A stretch of DNA of 33,430 nt from REEB85 sp018971455. GTDB taxonomy: Bacteria; Pseudomonadota; Alphaproteobacteria; Acetobacterales; Acetobacteraceae. The notes beneath the pieces are model-generated. The model worked only from the letters and a program-made list of their open reading frames with translations. It was not told the DNA's origin and did no database searches. Position 1 is the first letter of the stretch, and every line of letters starts with the position of its first letter. The stretch lies in assembly GCA_028871195.1 (NCBI GenBank), contig JAGWNT010000040.1:1-33430 (forward strand), in the 5' to 3' direction. This document shows, one piece after another, positions 16,433 through 23,541 of the stretch. The translations under genes and the position numbers were made by a program.

Positions 16433-17050
16433 ATGACCAAGCGGGTCGAGAGCAAATACAAAATCAATCGCCGCCTCGGCGTGAATCTGTGGGGCCGGCC
16501 GAAATCGCCGATCGCCAAGCGTGAGTATGGTCCCGGCCAGCACGGCCAGCGCCGCAAGCAGAAGCCGACTGATTTCGGCATTCAGCTCATGGCCAAGCAA
16601 AAACTCAAGGGCTATTACGGAAATATCGGCGAGAAGCAATTTCGCAAGTATTATGACGAGGCCGCCCGCCGCAAGGGCGATACCTCGGAAAATCTGATCG
16701 AATTGCTGGAACGCCGGCTCGATGCCGTCATCTACCGCATGAAGTTTGCCATTACTCCGTTTGCCGCGCGCCAGTTCGTCAACCACGGCCATGTCACCGT
16801 GAACGGCAAGCGGGTGAACATTCCGAGCTTCCAGGTCCGCGACAACGACATCATCGAGGTGAAGGAGAAATCCAAGCAACTCGCCATGGTGCTCGATGCC
16901 ACGCAGACCAGCGAGCGCGATGTGCCGGAGTACATCGAGGTCGACCACCGCGCCATGAAGGGCCGCATGACCCGTGCCCCGAAGCTCTCGGATGTGCCTT
17001 ACCCGGTGCAGATGGAGCCCAATCTGGTGGTTGAGTTCTACTCGCGATAA
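16433..17050 (+). CDS. rpsD: 30S ribosomal protein S4
   Basis: Primary 16S rRNA-binding protein of the small subunit, 205 residues as expected. The N-terminus MTKRVESKYKINRRLGVNLWG, the YGPGQHGQRRKQKPTDFG stretch and the S4 domain (ERRLDAVIYRMKFAITPFAARQFVNHGHVTVNGKRVNIPSF) are unmistakable. AGGAGA at 16421-16426 lies six bases before ATG 16433. The gene stands alone, outside a ribosomal protein operon, with its own promoter and a strong hairpin after the stop. The zinc-binding cysteines found in some S4 proteins are absent. Confidence 0.98.
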   Translation: MTKRVESKYKINRRLGVNLWGRPKSPIAKREYGPGQHGQRRKQKPTDFGIQLMAKQKLKGYYGNIGEKQFRKYYDEAARRKGDTSENLIELLERRLDAVIYRMKFAITPFAARQFVNHGHVTVNGKRVNIPSFQVRDNDIIEVKEKSKQLAMVLDATQTSERDVPEYIEVDHRAMKGRMTRAPKLSDVPYPVQMEPNLVVEFYSR

Positions 17051-17072
17051 CGCCTGCAATGGCTTGATAATA

Positions 17073-17105
17073 AACGAGCCCATCTCCGGCGGAGATGGGC
17101 TCGTT
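17073..17105 (+). terminator. Perfect 15-bp hairpin after rpsD
   Basis: AACGAGCCCATCTCC (17073-17087) and GGAGATGGGCTCGTT (17091-17105) pair without a mismatch around a GGC loop. It begins 22 bases after the rpsD stop, so it is probably the rpsD transcript end, but there is no U tract after it. The next gene's ribosome site follows at once (17112-17117), so an attenuator role for the asparaginase gene is an alternative. Confidence 0.7.
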
Positions 17106-17121
17106 GGCATTGGGGGGATTG

Positions 17122-18114
17122 ATGGACCCGGTTCTGGTCGAAATCTTGCGCGGCGGGCGCGTCGAATCCGCACATCACGGCGCGGCAGTCATCGCCGATG
17201 CCAAGGGTAGCATCGTTTTCGGTGCCGGAGACATCGGCCGGGCGGTTTTTCCCCGTTCAGCCGTGAAAGCCCTGCTCGCACTGCCGCTGATCGAGACCGG
17301 AGCGGCCGAGCGTCTTGGCCTGACGGACAGCGAGATCGCTCTCGCCTGCTCGTCGCATTCCGGCGAAGAGGCGCATACCGCAGTCGCCGCCAGCATGCTG
17401 GCCCGGGCAGGACGCGATCAGACCTGCTTGGAGTGCGGCAGCCATTGGCCAATCAACGAGGCAGCCGCTCGGCGCCTGGCCGCTCAGGGCGCCGAGCCGA
17501 GCGCGCTTCACAACAACTGCTCGGGCAAGCATGCCGGCTTTATCTGCCTGGCATGCGACCAACGCCACGACCCGGCCGGCTATGTGCAGCCCGACCACCC
17601 CACCATGGGCCTGGTCACCACAGCGCTCGCCGAGATGACCGCGACCACCCTCGACGCGACCAACCGGGCGATCGACGGATGCTCGATCCCGACCTACGCG
17701 ATCCCGCTGCGCGCCCTGGCGCAGGGCTTCGCCCGATTCGGCAGCGGTGAGGGCCTGACGGCCGACCGCGCCGCCGCCGCGCGGACCATCCGTGCCGCCG
17801 TCGCCGCGAACCCCTTGATGGTCGCCGGCACCGACCGCTTCGACACGCGGCTGATGGGGGCACTCGGCGGGCGTGTGTTCACCAAGACGGGCGCGGAGGG
17901 AGTCTACTGCGTCGCCATTCCCGAACTCGGCCTCGGCATTGCTGTCAAATGTGAGGACGGCGCCGGACGAGCCGCTGAAGTGGCAACCGCGGCTCTCATC
18001 GCCAGGCTGCTCCCGGACTCAGCCGAGACCCTTGCCCCGTTCATCCGACCGGTGCTGCGCAACTGGGTGGGCACGGAAATCGGTGCCATGGGCCCCGCGG
18101 CCGCTTTCGCCTGA
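17122..18114 (+). CDS. L-asparaginase II family protein
   Basis: Protein of 330 residues of the asparaginase II family first described in Rhizobium etli, unrelated to the bacterial type I/II aspartate-threonine asparaginases; it hydrolyses asparagine to aspartate and ammonia. Recognisable segments are VEILRGGRVESAHHGAAVI at the start, CSSHSGEEAHT, ECGSHWPIN, HNNCSGKHAGFI, CSIPTYAIPL and NPLMVAGTDRFDT. The conserved Ser-Lys pair with nearby Cys residues belongs to the expected active site. ATG 17122 has a GGGGGG stretch four bases in front. An earlier in-frame start at 17095 lies inside the rpsD hairpin and is unlikely. It sits 43 bases before prfC on the same strand. Confidence 0.88.
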   Translation: MDPVLVEILRGGRVESAHHGAAVIADAKGSIVFGAGDIGRAVFPRSAVKALLALPLIETGAAERLGLTDSEIALACSSHSGEEAHTAVAASMLARAGRDQTCLECGSHWPINEAAARRLAAQGAEPSALHNNCSGKHAGFICLACDQRHDPAGYVQPDHPTMGLVTTALAEMTATTLDATNRAIDGCSIPTYAIPLRALAQGFARFGSGEGLTADRAAAARTIRAAVAANPLMVAGTDRFDTRLMGALGGRVFTKTGAEGVYCVAIPELGLGIAVKCEDGAGRAAEVATAALIARLLPDSAETLAPFIRPVLRNWVGTEIGAMGPAAAFA

Positions 18115-18157
18115 CCGTCCACGCCCAATATGCGCAGCTCCCAATAATCGTGTTCCC

Positions 18158-19714
18158 ATGAGCAGCACAGCCAGCATCGACGCCGCCAGCGCGCGGGAAA
18201 TAGCCCGCCGCCGCACCTTCGCCATCATCTCTCATCCGGATGCGGGCAAGACCACGCTGACGGAGCGGCTGCTGCGCGCCGGCGGCGCCATTCAGCTCGC
18301 CGGAAACGTGCGTGCCAAGGGCGAGCGCCGGCGGACCCGCTCGGACTGGATGGGCATCGAGCGCGACCGAGGCATTTCCGTCGTGACCTCGGTCATGACC
18401 TTCGAATATGCCGATTGCGTGTTCAACCTGCTCGACACGCCCGGCCACGAGGATTTCTCGGAGGACACGTACCGCACACTGACGGCGGTCGACGCCGCGG
18501 TGATGGTAATCGACGCCGCCAAGGGTATCGAAGAGCGAACCCGCAAGCTGTTCGAGATCTGCCGCTTGCGCGACATTCCCATTCTCACGTTCATCAACAA
18601 GATGGACCGCGACAGCCAGGATGCCTTCGCCCTCCTTGACGAGATATCCTCGGCGCTGGCGCTGGACACCGCACCTGTCACCTGGCCGGTCGGGCGGGGG
18701 CGGGATTTCGCCGGCACCTATGATCTGCGCAAGCGCGAGATGCATCTGCTCGCTGATCTTCCGCAATCCGATCCCCGCCTGGCCACGCTTGGCGAGGAGC
18801 TCGACCTGGTGCGCGCAGCTCTACCGGAGTTCGACATCGGACCGTTTGCCGCCGGCCACCTGACGCCGGTCTTCTTCGGCAGTGCAATCCGGGATATCGG
18901 CGTCACCGACCTGCTCGACGGACTTGCCGAATATGGGCCGCCGCCGCGCGCCCAGCCGGCCGATACGCGCGTGGTCGAAGCCAATGAGCCGGGACTGACC
19001 GCCCTGGTATTCAAGATACAAGCCAACATGGACCCGAACCATCGCGACCGCATTGCGTTCGCCCGTATCTGTTCGGGCCGTCTCGTGCGCGGCATGCGCC
19101 TCAAACAGGTGCGCACCGGCAAGGTGATTCCCTTGCACGCGCCGCAATTCTTTTTCGCCCGTGATCGTGCGCTGGCCGAGGAGGCCTTCGCCGGCGACGT
19201 GGTGGGAATCCCCAACCACGGCACCCTGCGAATTGGCGACACGCTCGCCGAAAACGAGACCATCAATTTCGTCGGAGTCCCCTATTTCGCTCCTGAAATT
19301 CTCCGCCGCGTGCGCCTGGACGACGCGATGAAAGCCAAGAAGCTGCGCCAGGCGTTGCTGGAGCTGGCCGAGGAGGGCGTGGTTCAGCTGTTTCGCCCAC
19401 AGGACGGATCGCAACCGCTTGTCGGGGTCGTCGGCACGCTGCAGCTTGACGTGCTGGTGGCCCGTCTCGCCGCGGAGTACGGCGTGGCAATCGGCTTCGA
19501 GGAGACCCCGTTCCAGCTTGCCCGATGGGTGTCGGGAGAGCGTGCCGCCCTGGCCGCCTTCATCGCCGCCCATCGCAACGCGGTTGCCGATGACGTCGAT
19601 GGCGACCCCGTCTTTCTTGCCACTTCCTCATTCATGATGCGGCGCACCGCCGAGCAGAACGCGCAACTCACTTTCCGCGACATCAAGGACTTCCGGGCCA
19701 CCGCAGATGCCTGA
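18158..19714 (+). CDS. prfC: Peptide chain release factor 3
   Basis: Translational GTPase of 518 residues that removes RF1/RF2 from the ribosome after termination. GTP-binding motifs are in order: SHPDAGKTT (25-33), the switch region RRTRSDWMGIERDRGISV with DTPGHEDF (93-100), and NKMD (147-150). The downstream domains VFKIQANMDPNHRDRIAFARICSG and VGVVGTLQLDVLVARL are typical of RF3 and separate it from EF-G. ATG 18158 gives the conserved N-terminus; the open frame extends upstream to 17873 but there overlaps the asparaginase gene. No clear Shine-Dalgarno sequence precedes the start. Confidence 0.96.
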   Translation: MSSTASIDAASAREIARRRTFAIISHPDAGKTTLTERLLRAGGAIQLAGNVRAKGERRRTRSDWMGIERDRGISVVTSVMTFEYADCVFNLLDTPGHEDFSEDTYRTLTAVDAAVMVIDAAKGIEERTRKLFEICRLRDIPILTFINKMDRDSQDAFALLDEISSALALDTAPVTWPVGRGRDFAGTYDLRKREMHLLADLPQSDPRLATLGEELDLVRAALPEFDIGPFAAGHLTPVFFGSAIRDIGVTDLLDGLAEYGPPPRAQPADTRVVEANEPGLTALVFKIQANMDPNHRDRIAFARICSGRLVRGMRLKQVRTGKVIPLHAPQFFFARDRALAEEAFAGDVVGIPNHGTLRIGDTLAENETINFVGVPYFAPEILRRVRLDDAMKAKKLRQALLELAEEGVVQLFRPQDGSQPLVGVVGTLQLDVLVARLAAEYGVAIGFEETPFQLARWVSGERAALAAFIAAHRNAVADDVDGDPVFLATSSFMMRRTAEQNAQLTFRDIKDFRATADA

Positions 19715-19724
19715 TCGGTCTGCG

Positions 19725-19739
19725 CTGCCCCAGGGGCAG
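19725..19739 (+). terminator. Possible weak terminator after prfC
   Basis: CTGCCC and GGGCAG form a 6-bp stem around CAG, eleven bases after the prfC stop, followed only by GTTTGACC. The stem is short and the T run is three bases, so this is a weak candidate. Confidence 0.3.
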
Positions 19740-19765
19740 GTTTGACCGGATTCATGGAGGGAAAA

Positions 19766-20167
19766 ATGCAGCGGGGCAACGGAACCTGGATGGCGTTCCT
19801 GGCAATCACCTTTGCGGTGGTGGGGTTGCTTGGCGTGTTCGCGACCTACGCCGTCCCGTTGCCTCTGGAACGAGCACTGGCACGTGAGGCGACCCTGGAT
19901 GACGCGCTGGCCGCCCTTCACGGACCGAACCCGGCCGCCGCGCTAGAGGCGCTGCGGCCACGCCTGGGCAGCAGCGCCGCCGCCCTTCTGCCCCCGGGCG
20001 ACGACATGCCGGCGCGCATCGCCGCCGAACGGGTGGCGATGCGGCGGCATTTTCACATCGAGGCCGCGGCGGAGGCCACTCGGATGCGCTGGCTGATCAG
20101 CATCATGACGGTGGTCTGCGGCGTCCTAGGCGTCGGGATGCTGGCGATCAGCGGCCGCGGGCGCTGA
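19766..20167 (+). CDS. Hypothetical membrane protein, two helices
   Basis: Unrecognised protein of 133 residues. A hydrophobic helix lies near the N-terminus (WMAFLAITFAVVGLLGVFATYAV) and another at the C-terminus (WLISIMTVVCGVLGVGMLAI), with an Ala- and Arg-rich, probably helical, soluble stretch of about 75 residues between them. ATG 19766 is chosen because GGAGGG lies four bases in front; ATG 19754 and TTG 19742 are in frame but that Shine-Dalgarno sequence overlaps or follows them. The layout suggests both ends in the inner membrane with the middle on one side. Its last 20 bases overlap the 3' end of the convergent thiE gene. Confidence 0.7.
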   Translation: MQRGNGTWMAFLAITFAVVGLLGVFATYAVPLPLERALAREATLDDALAALHGPNPAAALEALRPRLGSSAAALLPPGDDMPARIAAERVAMRRHFHIEAAAEATRMRWLISIMTVVCGVLGVGMLAISGRGR

Positions 20168-20795
20168 GGGCCTCGGCGATCGCCGCGTTCAGGGCGCGCA
20201 CGCCGGCGGCCTCACCGTCGGGGTGGTTCCACACCGCACCGATGACGGCGAGAAAATCCGCCCCCGCCTGCACCAGGGGCGCGCAGTTCGCCGCCGTGAT
20301 GCCGCCGATTGCCACGCAAGGCAGTTCCATCAGCTCCGACCACCACTGCAGGATCTCCGGCTCGGCGTGGGCCGAGGCCTCCTTGGTCTCGGTCGGATAG
20401 AACGCGCCAAAGGCAACGTAATTGGCGCCGTCCTCTCCCGCCTGCATCGCCAGATCGCGGCTGGCATGGCAGGTGACCCCCATTGTCAGATCGCCGAGGA
20501 TTTTTCGCGCGTCCCGCGCCGGCGTATCGCTCTGGCCAACATGGGCGCCATCACAGCCATGCGCGACCGCGAGGTCGGGCCGATCGTTCATCAGCACCGC
20601 CACCCCACGGGCGTGGGCCACCGGTCGCAGCGCATCGATGGCACGCCGCAGACCATCATCATCGAGGCCCTTCAACCGGATCTGCAGTGCCGCGACGTCG
20701 CCGGCATCAAGCGCCACGGCCAGTTTGCCGGCGAAGTCAGGCAGGTGGATGGCCGGAGGGGTGACCAGATATAGCCGGCACCCCGAATCCGGCAT
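20148..20795 (-). CDS. thiE: Thiamine phosphate synthase
   Basis: Joins the pyrimidine and thiazole halves of thiamine to thiamine phosphate. The 215-residue protein has the expected TIM-barrel pattern: RLYLVTPP at the first strand, VLMNDRPDLAVAHGCDGAHVGQSD with the diphosphate-binding Asn-Asp and Gln-Ser-Asp, GVTCHASRDLAMQAGEDGANYVAFGAFYPTETK, and VAIGGITAAN. The conserved Ser of GxSxH is Thr-Cys here (GVTCH). It starts five bases after the stop of the aldolase gene on the same strand, so the two are probably co-transcribed. No other thiamine genes are in the window. The 3' end overlaps the convergent membrane protein gene. Confidence 0.93.
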   Translation of the reverse strand: MPDSGCRLYLVTPPAIHLPDFAGKLAVALDAGDVAALQIRLKGLDDDGLRRAIDALRPVAHARGVAVLMNDRPDLAVAHGCDGAHVGQSDTPARDARKILGDLTMGVTCHASRDLAMQAGEDGANYVAFGAFYPTETKEASAHAEPEILQWWSELMELPCVAIGGITAANCAPLVQAGADFLAVIGAVWNHPDGEAAGVRALNAAIAEALSARGR

Positions 20796-20800
20796 GGTGA

Positions 20801-21721
20801 TCAGGCCTTGCCCTGGTAGATCTCGATGATCTTCGCGAGCATCGCCAGCGCCTCGACTTTCGGGCGCTGGAACGTGTTCCGGCCAATGATGCTGCCGTTG
20901 GCACCGCCGTCGCGTAGGCCCCGGATCTCCTCATAAAGCCCGTCCAGCCCCTTGGCCTCGCCGCCCGAGAACACCACGATGCGCTTGCCGGCAAAACTTG
21001 CCTGCATAACGTGCTCGACCCGCTTGGCGAGCGTGGAGACGTCGATCTGCTGGGCCTCGTAGACCTTCTTGGCCGCCTCCAGGCTGAGGTGCGCCGTGGG
21101 CGGCTTCACTTTGATAATATGCGCACCCATCAGGGCGGCCATGTGGGCAGCGTAGGCGCAGATATCGACAGCCGTCTCGCCAGCCTTGTCGAGGTTGGGG
21201 CCGCGCGGATAGCTCCAGCACACCACCGCGAGCCCGGCGGATTTCGCATCGTCGGCCAGTTCACGCAGTTCCTCCATCTGATCAAAGGCGTATTCGCTGC
21301 CCGGATAGATGGTGAAGCCGATTGCCGAACAGCCCAGACGCAGCGCGTCGTTGACGCTCGCCGTTACCGCCTGGTCCTTGCTGGTGGCGAGGCTGTTGGA
21401 CGAATTCATCTTCAGGATGGTGGGAATGGCCCCGGCAAAGCTATCGGCCCCGGCCTCGATCATGCCCAGCGGCGCCGCATAAGCGGAGAGCCCAGCCTCG
21501 ATGGCGAGCTGGAAATGATAATGCGGGTCGTAGGCGGCCGGGTTGGGGGCAAAGCTGCGGGCCGGCCCGTGCTCGAAGCCCTGATCGACGGGCAGGATAA
21601 CCAGCTTGCCGGTGCCGCCCAGCTTACCCTCCATCAGGATACGCGCGAGGTTGGCCTTGCTGCCGGGGTTGTCGCTCTCATACCAATCAAGAATCTTCTT
21701 GACGCGCTGGGTGATCCGCAT
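20801..21721 (-). CDS. Class I fructose-bisphosphate aldolase (DhnA/FbaB type)
   Basis: Glycolytic and gluconeogenic aldolase of 306 residues from the archaeal-type class I group, which uses a Schiff-base lysine and no metal. The sequence LVILPVDQGFEHGP, the Tyr in FTIYPGS, the CWSYPRGP segment, the lysine pair in IIKVKPP (residues 204 and 206, one the likely catalytic base), VVFSGGEAKG and the phosphate-binding GGANGSIIGRNTFQRP are typical. ATG 21721 has GGAGAA five bases upstream. It is 30 bases downstream of an unknown gene and five bases upstream of thiE, giving a probable three-gene minus-strand transcript. Confidence 0.93.
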   Translation of the reverse strand: MRITQRVKKILDWYESDNPGSKANLARILMEGKLGGTGKLVILPVDQGFEHGPARSFAPNPAAYDPHYHFQLAIEAGLSAYAAPLGMIEAGADSFAGAIPTILKMNSSNSLATSKDQAVTASVNDALRLGCSAIGFTIYPGSEYAFDQMEELRELADDAKSAGLAVVCWSYPRGPNLDKAGETAVDICAYAAHMAALMGAHIIKVKPPTAHLSLEAAKKVYEAQQIDVSTLAKRVEHVMQASFAGKRIVVFSGGEAKGLDGLYEEIRGLRDGGANGSIIGRNTFQRPKVEALAMLAKIIEIYQGKA

Positions 21722-21751
21722 AGCCGTTCTCCGATCGATGTTCTCGCGCGT

Positions 21752-22147
21752 CTAGCCCAGCACACAACCATTGTCACCCTGTAGCCAGGCGATCAGGCGC
21801 CGGGGCGCATCCGGATGGGCGAGATCGAGCGCAATGGGACGGGCTGGCAGCACGAGCGCTCCCTGGACAGCGGCAGCAGCCGAAACCGCGGCAAAGGCCG
21901 GAGACGCTCCGTCAAACACCAGAACCTGCTGCCCGAGCCGGAGCGCCTCCATGGCGCGCCCGGGCGCGTCCGCGCAATCGAGCACATGATGCTCGGCCCC
22001 GGCCGCCAGCATCAGGGCCCGCCACCAGCCGCAGCCGGCGAATATCGCCGCTCCGGGGGCGGAAAGCAGCGTTACCGGCAGGCCAGGCCGCAGGGCGGCC
22101 TGCGTATGGACCAGACCGTGCACGACAAGGGCGGGCGGCAAGAACAT
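21752..22147 (-). CDS. Hypothetical protein upstream of the aldolase gene
   Basis: Protein of 131 residues that I do not recognise. It is rich in Ala, Leu and Gly, with alternating short strands and helices (LPVTLLSAPGAAIFAG, HHVLDCADAPGRAMEALRLG, QQVLVFDGASPAFAAV, HPDAPRRLIAWLQGDNG) that suggest a small alpha/beta fold. No signal peptide or clear membrane helix is seen. The coding character is supported by the strong codon pattern and by its position 30 bases before the aldolase gene on the same strand. ATG 22147 has no obvious Shine-Dalgarno sequence. Confidence 0.7.
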   Translation of the reverse strand: MFLPPALVVHGLVHTQAALRPGLPVTLLSAPGAAIFAGCGWWRALMLAAGAEHHVLDCADAPGRAMEALRLGQQVLVFDGASPAFAAVSAAAAVQGALVLPARPIALDLAHPDAPRRLIAWLQGDNGCVLG

Positions 22148-22209
22148 GCTTGACGTTCAAGCCCCTGAAGGGTTGAAACTCAAGCACAAGCAGAACTCCG
22201 GAGGCAGAA
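22148..22209. promoter_or_regulatory. Divergent region with inverted repeats
   Basis: The 62-base gap between the minus-strand aldolase unit and the plus-strand zapA unit contains CTTGA-CGT-TCAAG (22149-22161), the palindrome CCCTGAAGGG (22163-22172) and another TCAAG half-site at 22180-22184. A TTGACG (22150-22155) could be a plus-strand -35 box, but the matching -10 (TTGAAA) is poor. Operator function is a guess. Confidence 0.3.
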
Positions 22210-22398
22210 TTGGCACCGCAGGACGAGCAGGACGACGCGGCGGCCCGGCTGGAAGCCGCCCTCGAGAGGATTGCTCTTTTGGCTGCACAGCCAAAACTGG
22301 CCGCCAAGGCCATAATCGCGCAAAATGCCGATGTCACAGCGCGACTCGACGCGGTGATCGAGCGTATGCATGCGGCCCTGAATGCGGACCCCGCCTAG
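22210..22398 (+). CDS. Small coiled-coil protein upstream of zapA
   Basis: Short protein of 62 residues, mostly one long Ala- and Leu-rich helix with heptad spacing (AARLEAALERIALLA, then VTARLDAVIERMHAAL). The start is TTG 22210, firmly supported by GGAGG at 22200-22204, five bases upstream. It lies 50 bases before zapA on the same strand. Small helical proteins are often encoded just before zapA in Alphaproteobacteria, from general knowledge; their role is not established. It may associate with the divisome or simply be co-expressed with it. Confidence 0.7.
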   Translation: MAPQDEQDDAAARLEAALERIALLAAQPKLAAKAIIAQNADVTARLDAVIERMHAALNADPA

Positions 22399-22448
22399 CC
22401 CAAGACAGCCGCTCCGGATCTCAAAACGGGTGGCAGGAAGGAACTCAG

Positions 22449-22787
22449 TTGGCTCACGTTACCGTCAAAATCAACGGCTACACGTACACCGTAGGCTGCG
22501 AGGATGGGCAGGAGCGGCACCTCACCGCCATGGCCGAGCAGGTGGACAGCCGCATTGAGGGCATCAAGGCGCTCGGCAGCAGTTCCGGTGAAGCGAGGTT
22601 GCTGGTGCTTGCCGCATTGCTGATGGCCGATGAGTTGCATGACATGCGGGTGGAAATCGATGGCCTGCGCGAGAGCGGTGCCAAGCCGGGCAAAGCCGGG
22701 CGCGGCGATGCCGACGCCAGCAGCCGTCGGATATCCCGCCTCGCTGCGCGCGCCGAGCAGATTGTGGCCGAACTCGATCGCCCCTAG
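22449..22787 (+). CDS. zapA: Cell division protein ZapA
   Basis: Small FtsZ-ring stabiliser of 112 residues that bundles FtsZ filaments at midcell. The N-terminal VTVKINGYTYTVGCEDGQERHL and the following helix LTAMAEQVDSRIEGIKALG are diagnostic, and the long C-terminal helix (LLVLAALLMADELHDMR) forms the dimer coiled coil. The start is TTG 22449, shown by AGGAAGGA a few bases in front and by the exact family N-terminus; the much longer open frame from 22146 is not real. It directly precedes 6S RNA and fau, an order conserved across many Proteobacteria. Confidence 0.9.
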   Translation: MAHVTVKINGYTYTVGCEDGQERHLTAMAEQVDSRIEGIKALGSSSGEARLLVLAALLMADELHDMRVEIDGLRESGAKPGKAGRGDADASSRRISRLAARAEQIVAELDRP

Positions 22788-22809
22788 CAAAACAGGCTGA
22801 TCGGCCTTA

Positions 22810-22980
22810 TGTCTACTCATGGAGCTGCTGGGCGCGTCAGGTACTACATCCCCAGGGCCAATAAGCTTCTCCCGGGAACTGGCTCTGTCATGACCCTGGT
22901 CATGGTATCTGGTGCCCACCTGCTCATGCAGGCCTTGGGAGGATGCACCACCAACGGCTTCGGCGGCTCCACCCTCCCCC
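22810..22980 (+). ncRNA. ssrS: 6S RNA
   Basis: The 196-base gap between zapA and fau folds like 6S RNA, which binds sigma70 RNA polymerase by mimicking an open promoter. A closing stem pairs 22821-22831 with 22960-22970 (GGAGCTGCTGG with TCGGCGGCTCC, including G-U pairs). Next is a large open bubble (about 22832-22846 and 22946-22959). A long upper stem then pairs 22847-22859 with 22931-22945, with single-base bulges. Further pairing inside includes GGGAAC with GTGCCC and a CATGAC/GTCATG hairpin. The gene context (zapA - ssrS - fau) is the known one. The exact ends are estimated; the leftmost bases from about 22790 could belong to it. Confidence 0.85.
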
Positions 22981-22983
22981 TCT

Positions 22984-23541
22984 ATGGATAACATCGCCGA
23001 ACTGAAGCGCGCCGCCCGGATCCGGGCACTTGCCGCGCGGGCTGGTTGCGACCCTGCTTGGGGCAGGCAGCTGGCTGCCAACGTGCTGGCCGAGTTGCCG
23101 CCACCACCAGGCGTTGCCGTATCGGGCTTCTGGCCGCTCGAAGGCGAGATTGACATTCGCCCGCTGCTCGAAGCGCTGCATGCACGCGGCCATCCGGTCC
23201 TGCTGCCGGAGACCCCACCGCGCGGCCACCCGCTGATTTTCCGCCGTTGGGCCCCCGGGATTGCCATGGTTCGTGAGCGCTTTGGAACATTACGTCCGGA
23301 CGGGCCAGTGGGCGTGCCGCACACCCTGTTCGTGCCCCTGCTTGCATTCGACCGAAGCGGGAGACGGCTCGGCTATGGCGGCGGATATTACGATCGCACG
23401 CTCGCTGCCCTGCCGGGGGCCTACGCCATCGGCTGCGCCTTCGCTGCCCAGGAACTCGACGCGGTGCCGGCGGTAGGGTACGACGCGCGCCTCGACGCGA
23501 TCGCCACGGAGCGGGGCGTCATCCTCTGTGGCGGAGCATAG
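22984..23541 (+). CDS. fau: 5-formyltetrahydrofolate cyclo-ligase family protein
   Basis: Converts 5-formyltetrahydrofolate to 5,10-methenyltetrahydrofolate using ATP. The 185-residue protein shows the family pattern: basic N-terminal helix (ELKRAARIRALAARAG), SGFWPLEGEIDIRPLLEAL, VLLPETPPRGHPLIFRRW, VGVPHTLFVPLLAFDRSGRRLGYGGGYYDRTLA with the ATP-binding Gly cluster, and the closing YDARLDAIATERGVI. ATG 22984 follows a pyrimidine-rich stretch with no Shine-Dalgarno sequence, only 13 bases after the closing stem of 6S RNA, so the messenger probably continues from the 6S transcript. Its stop directly abuts the ATG of ymdB. Confidence 0.92.
   Translation: MDNIAELKRAARIRALAARAGCDPAWGRQLAANVLAELPPPPGVAVSGFWPLEGEIDIRPLLEALHARGHPVLLPETPPRGHPLIFRRWAPGIAMVRERFGTLRPDGPVGVPHTLFVPLLAFDRSGRRLGYGGGYYDRTLAALPGAYAIGCAFAAQELDAVPAVGYDARLDAIATERGVILCGGA

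Noticed and set aside
22146..22448. N-terminal extension of zapA from ATG 22146
   Set aside because: The extra 101 codons overlap the small TTG gene in another frame and do not resemble ZapA; TTG 22449 has the ribosome site and the family N-terminus.
22809..22991. 60-codon open frame between zapA and fau
   Set aside because: It lies wholly inside the 6S RNA fold and has no protein-like pattern.
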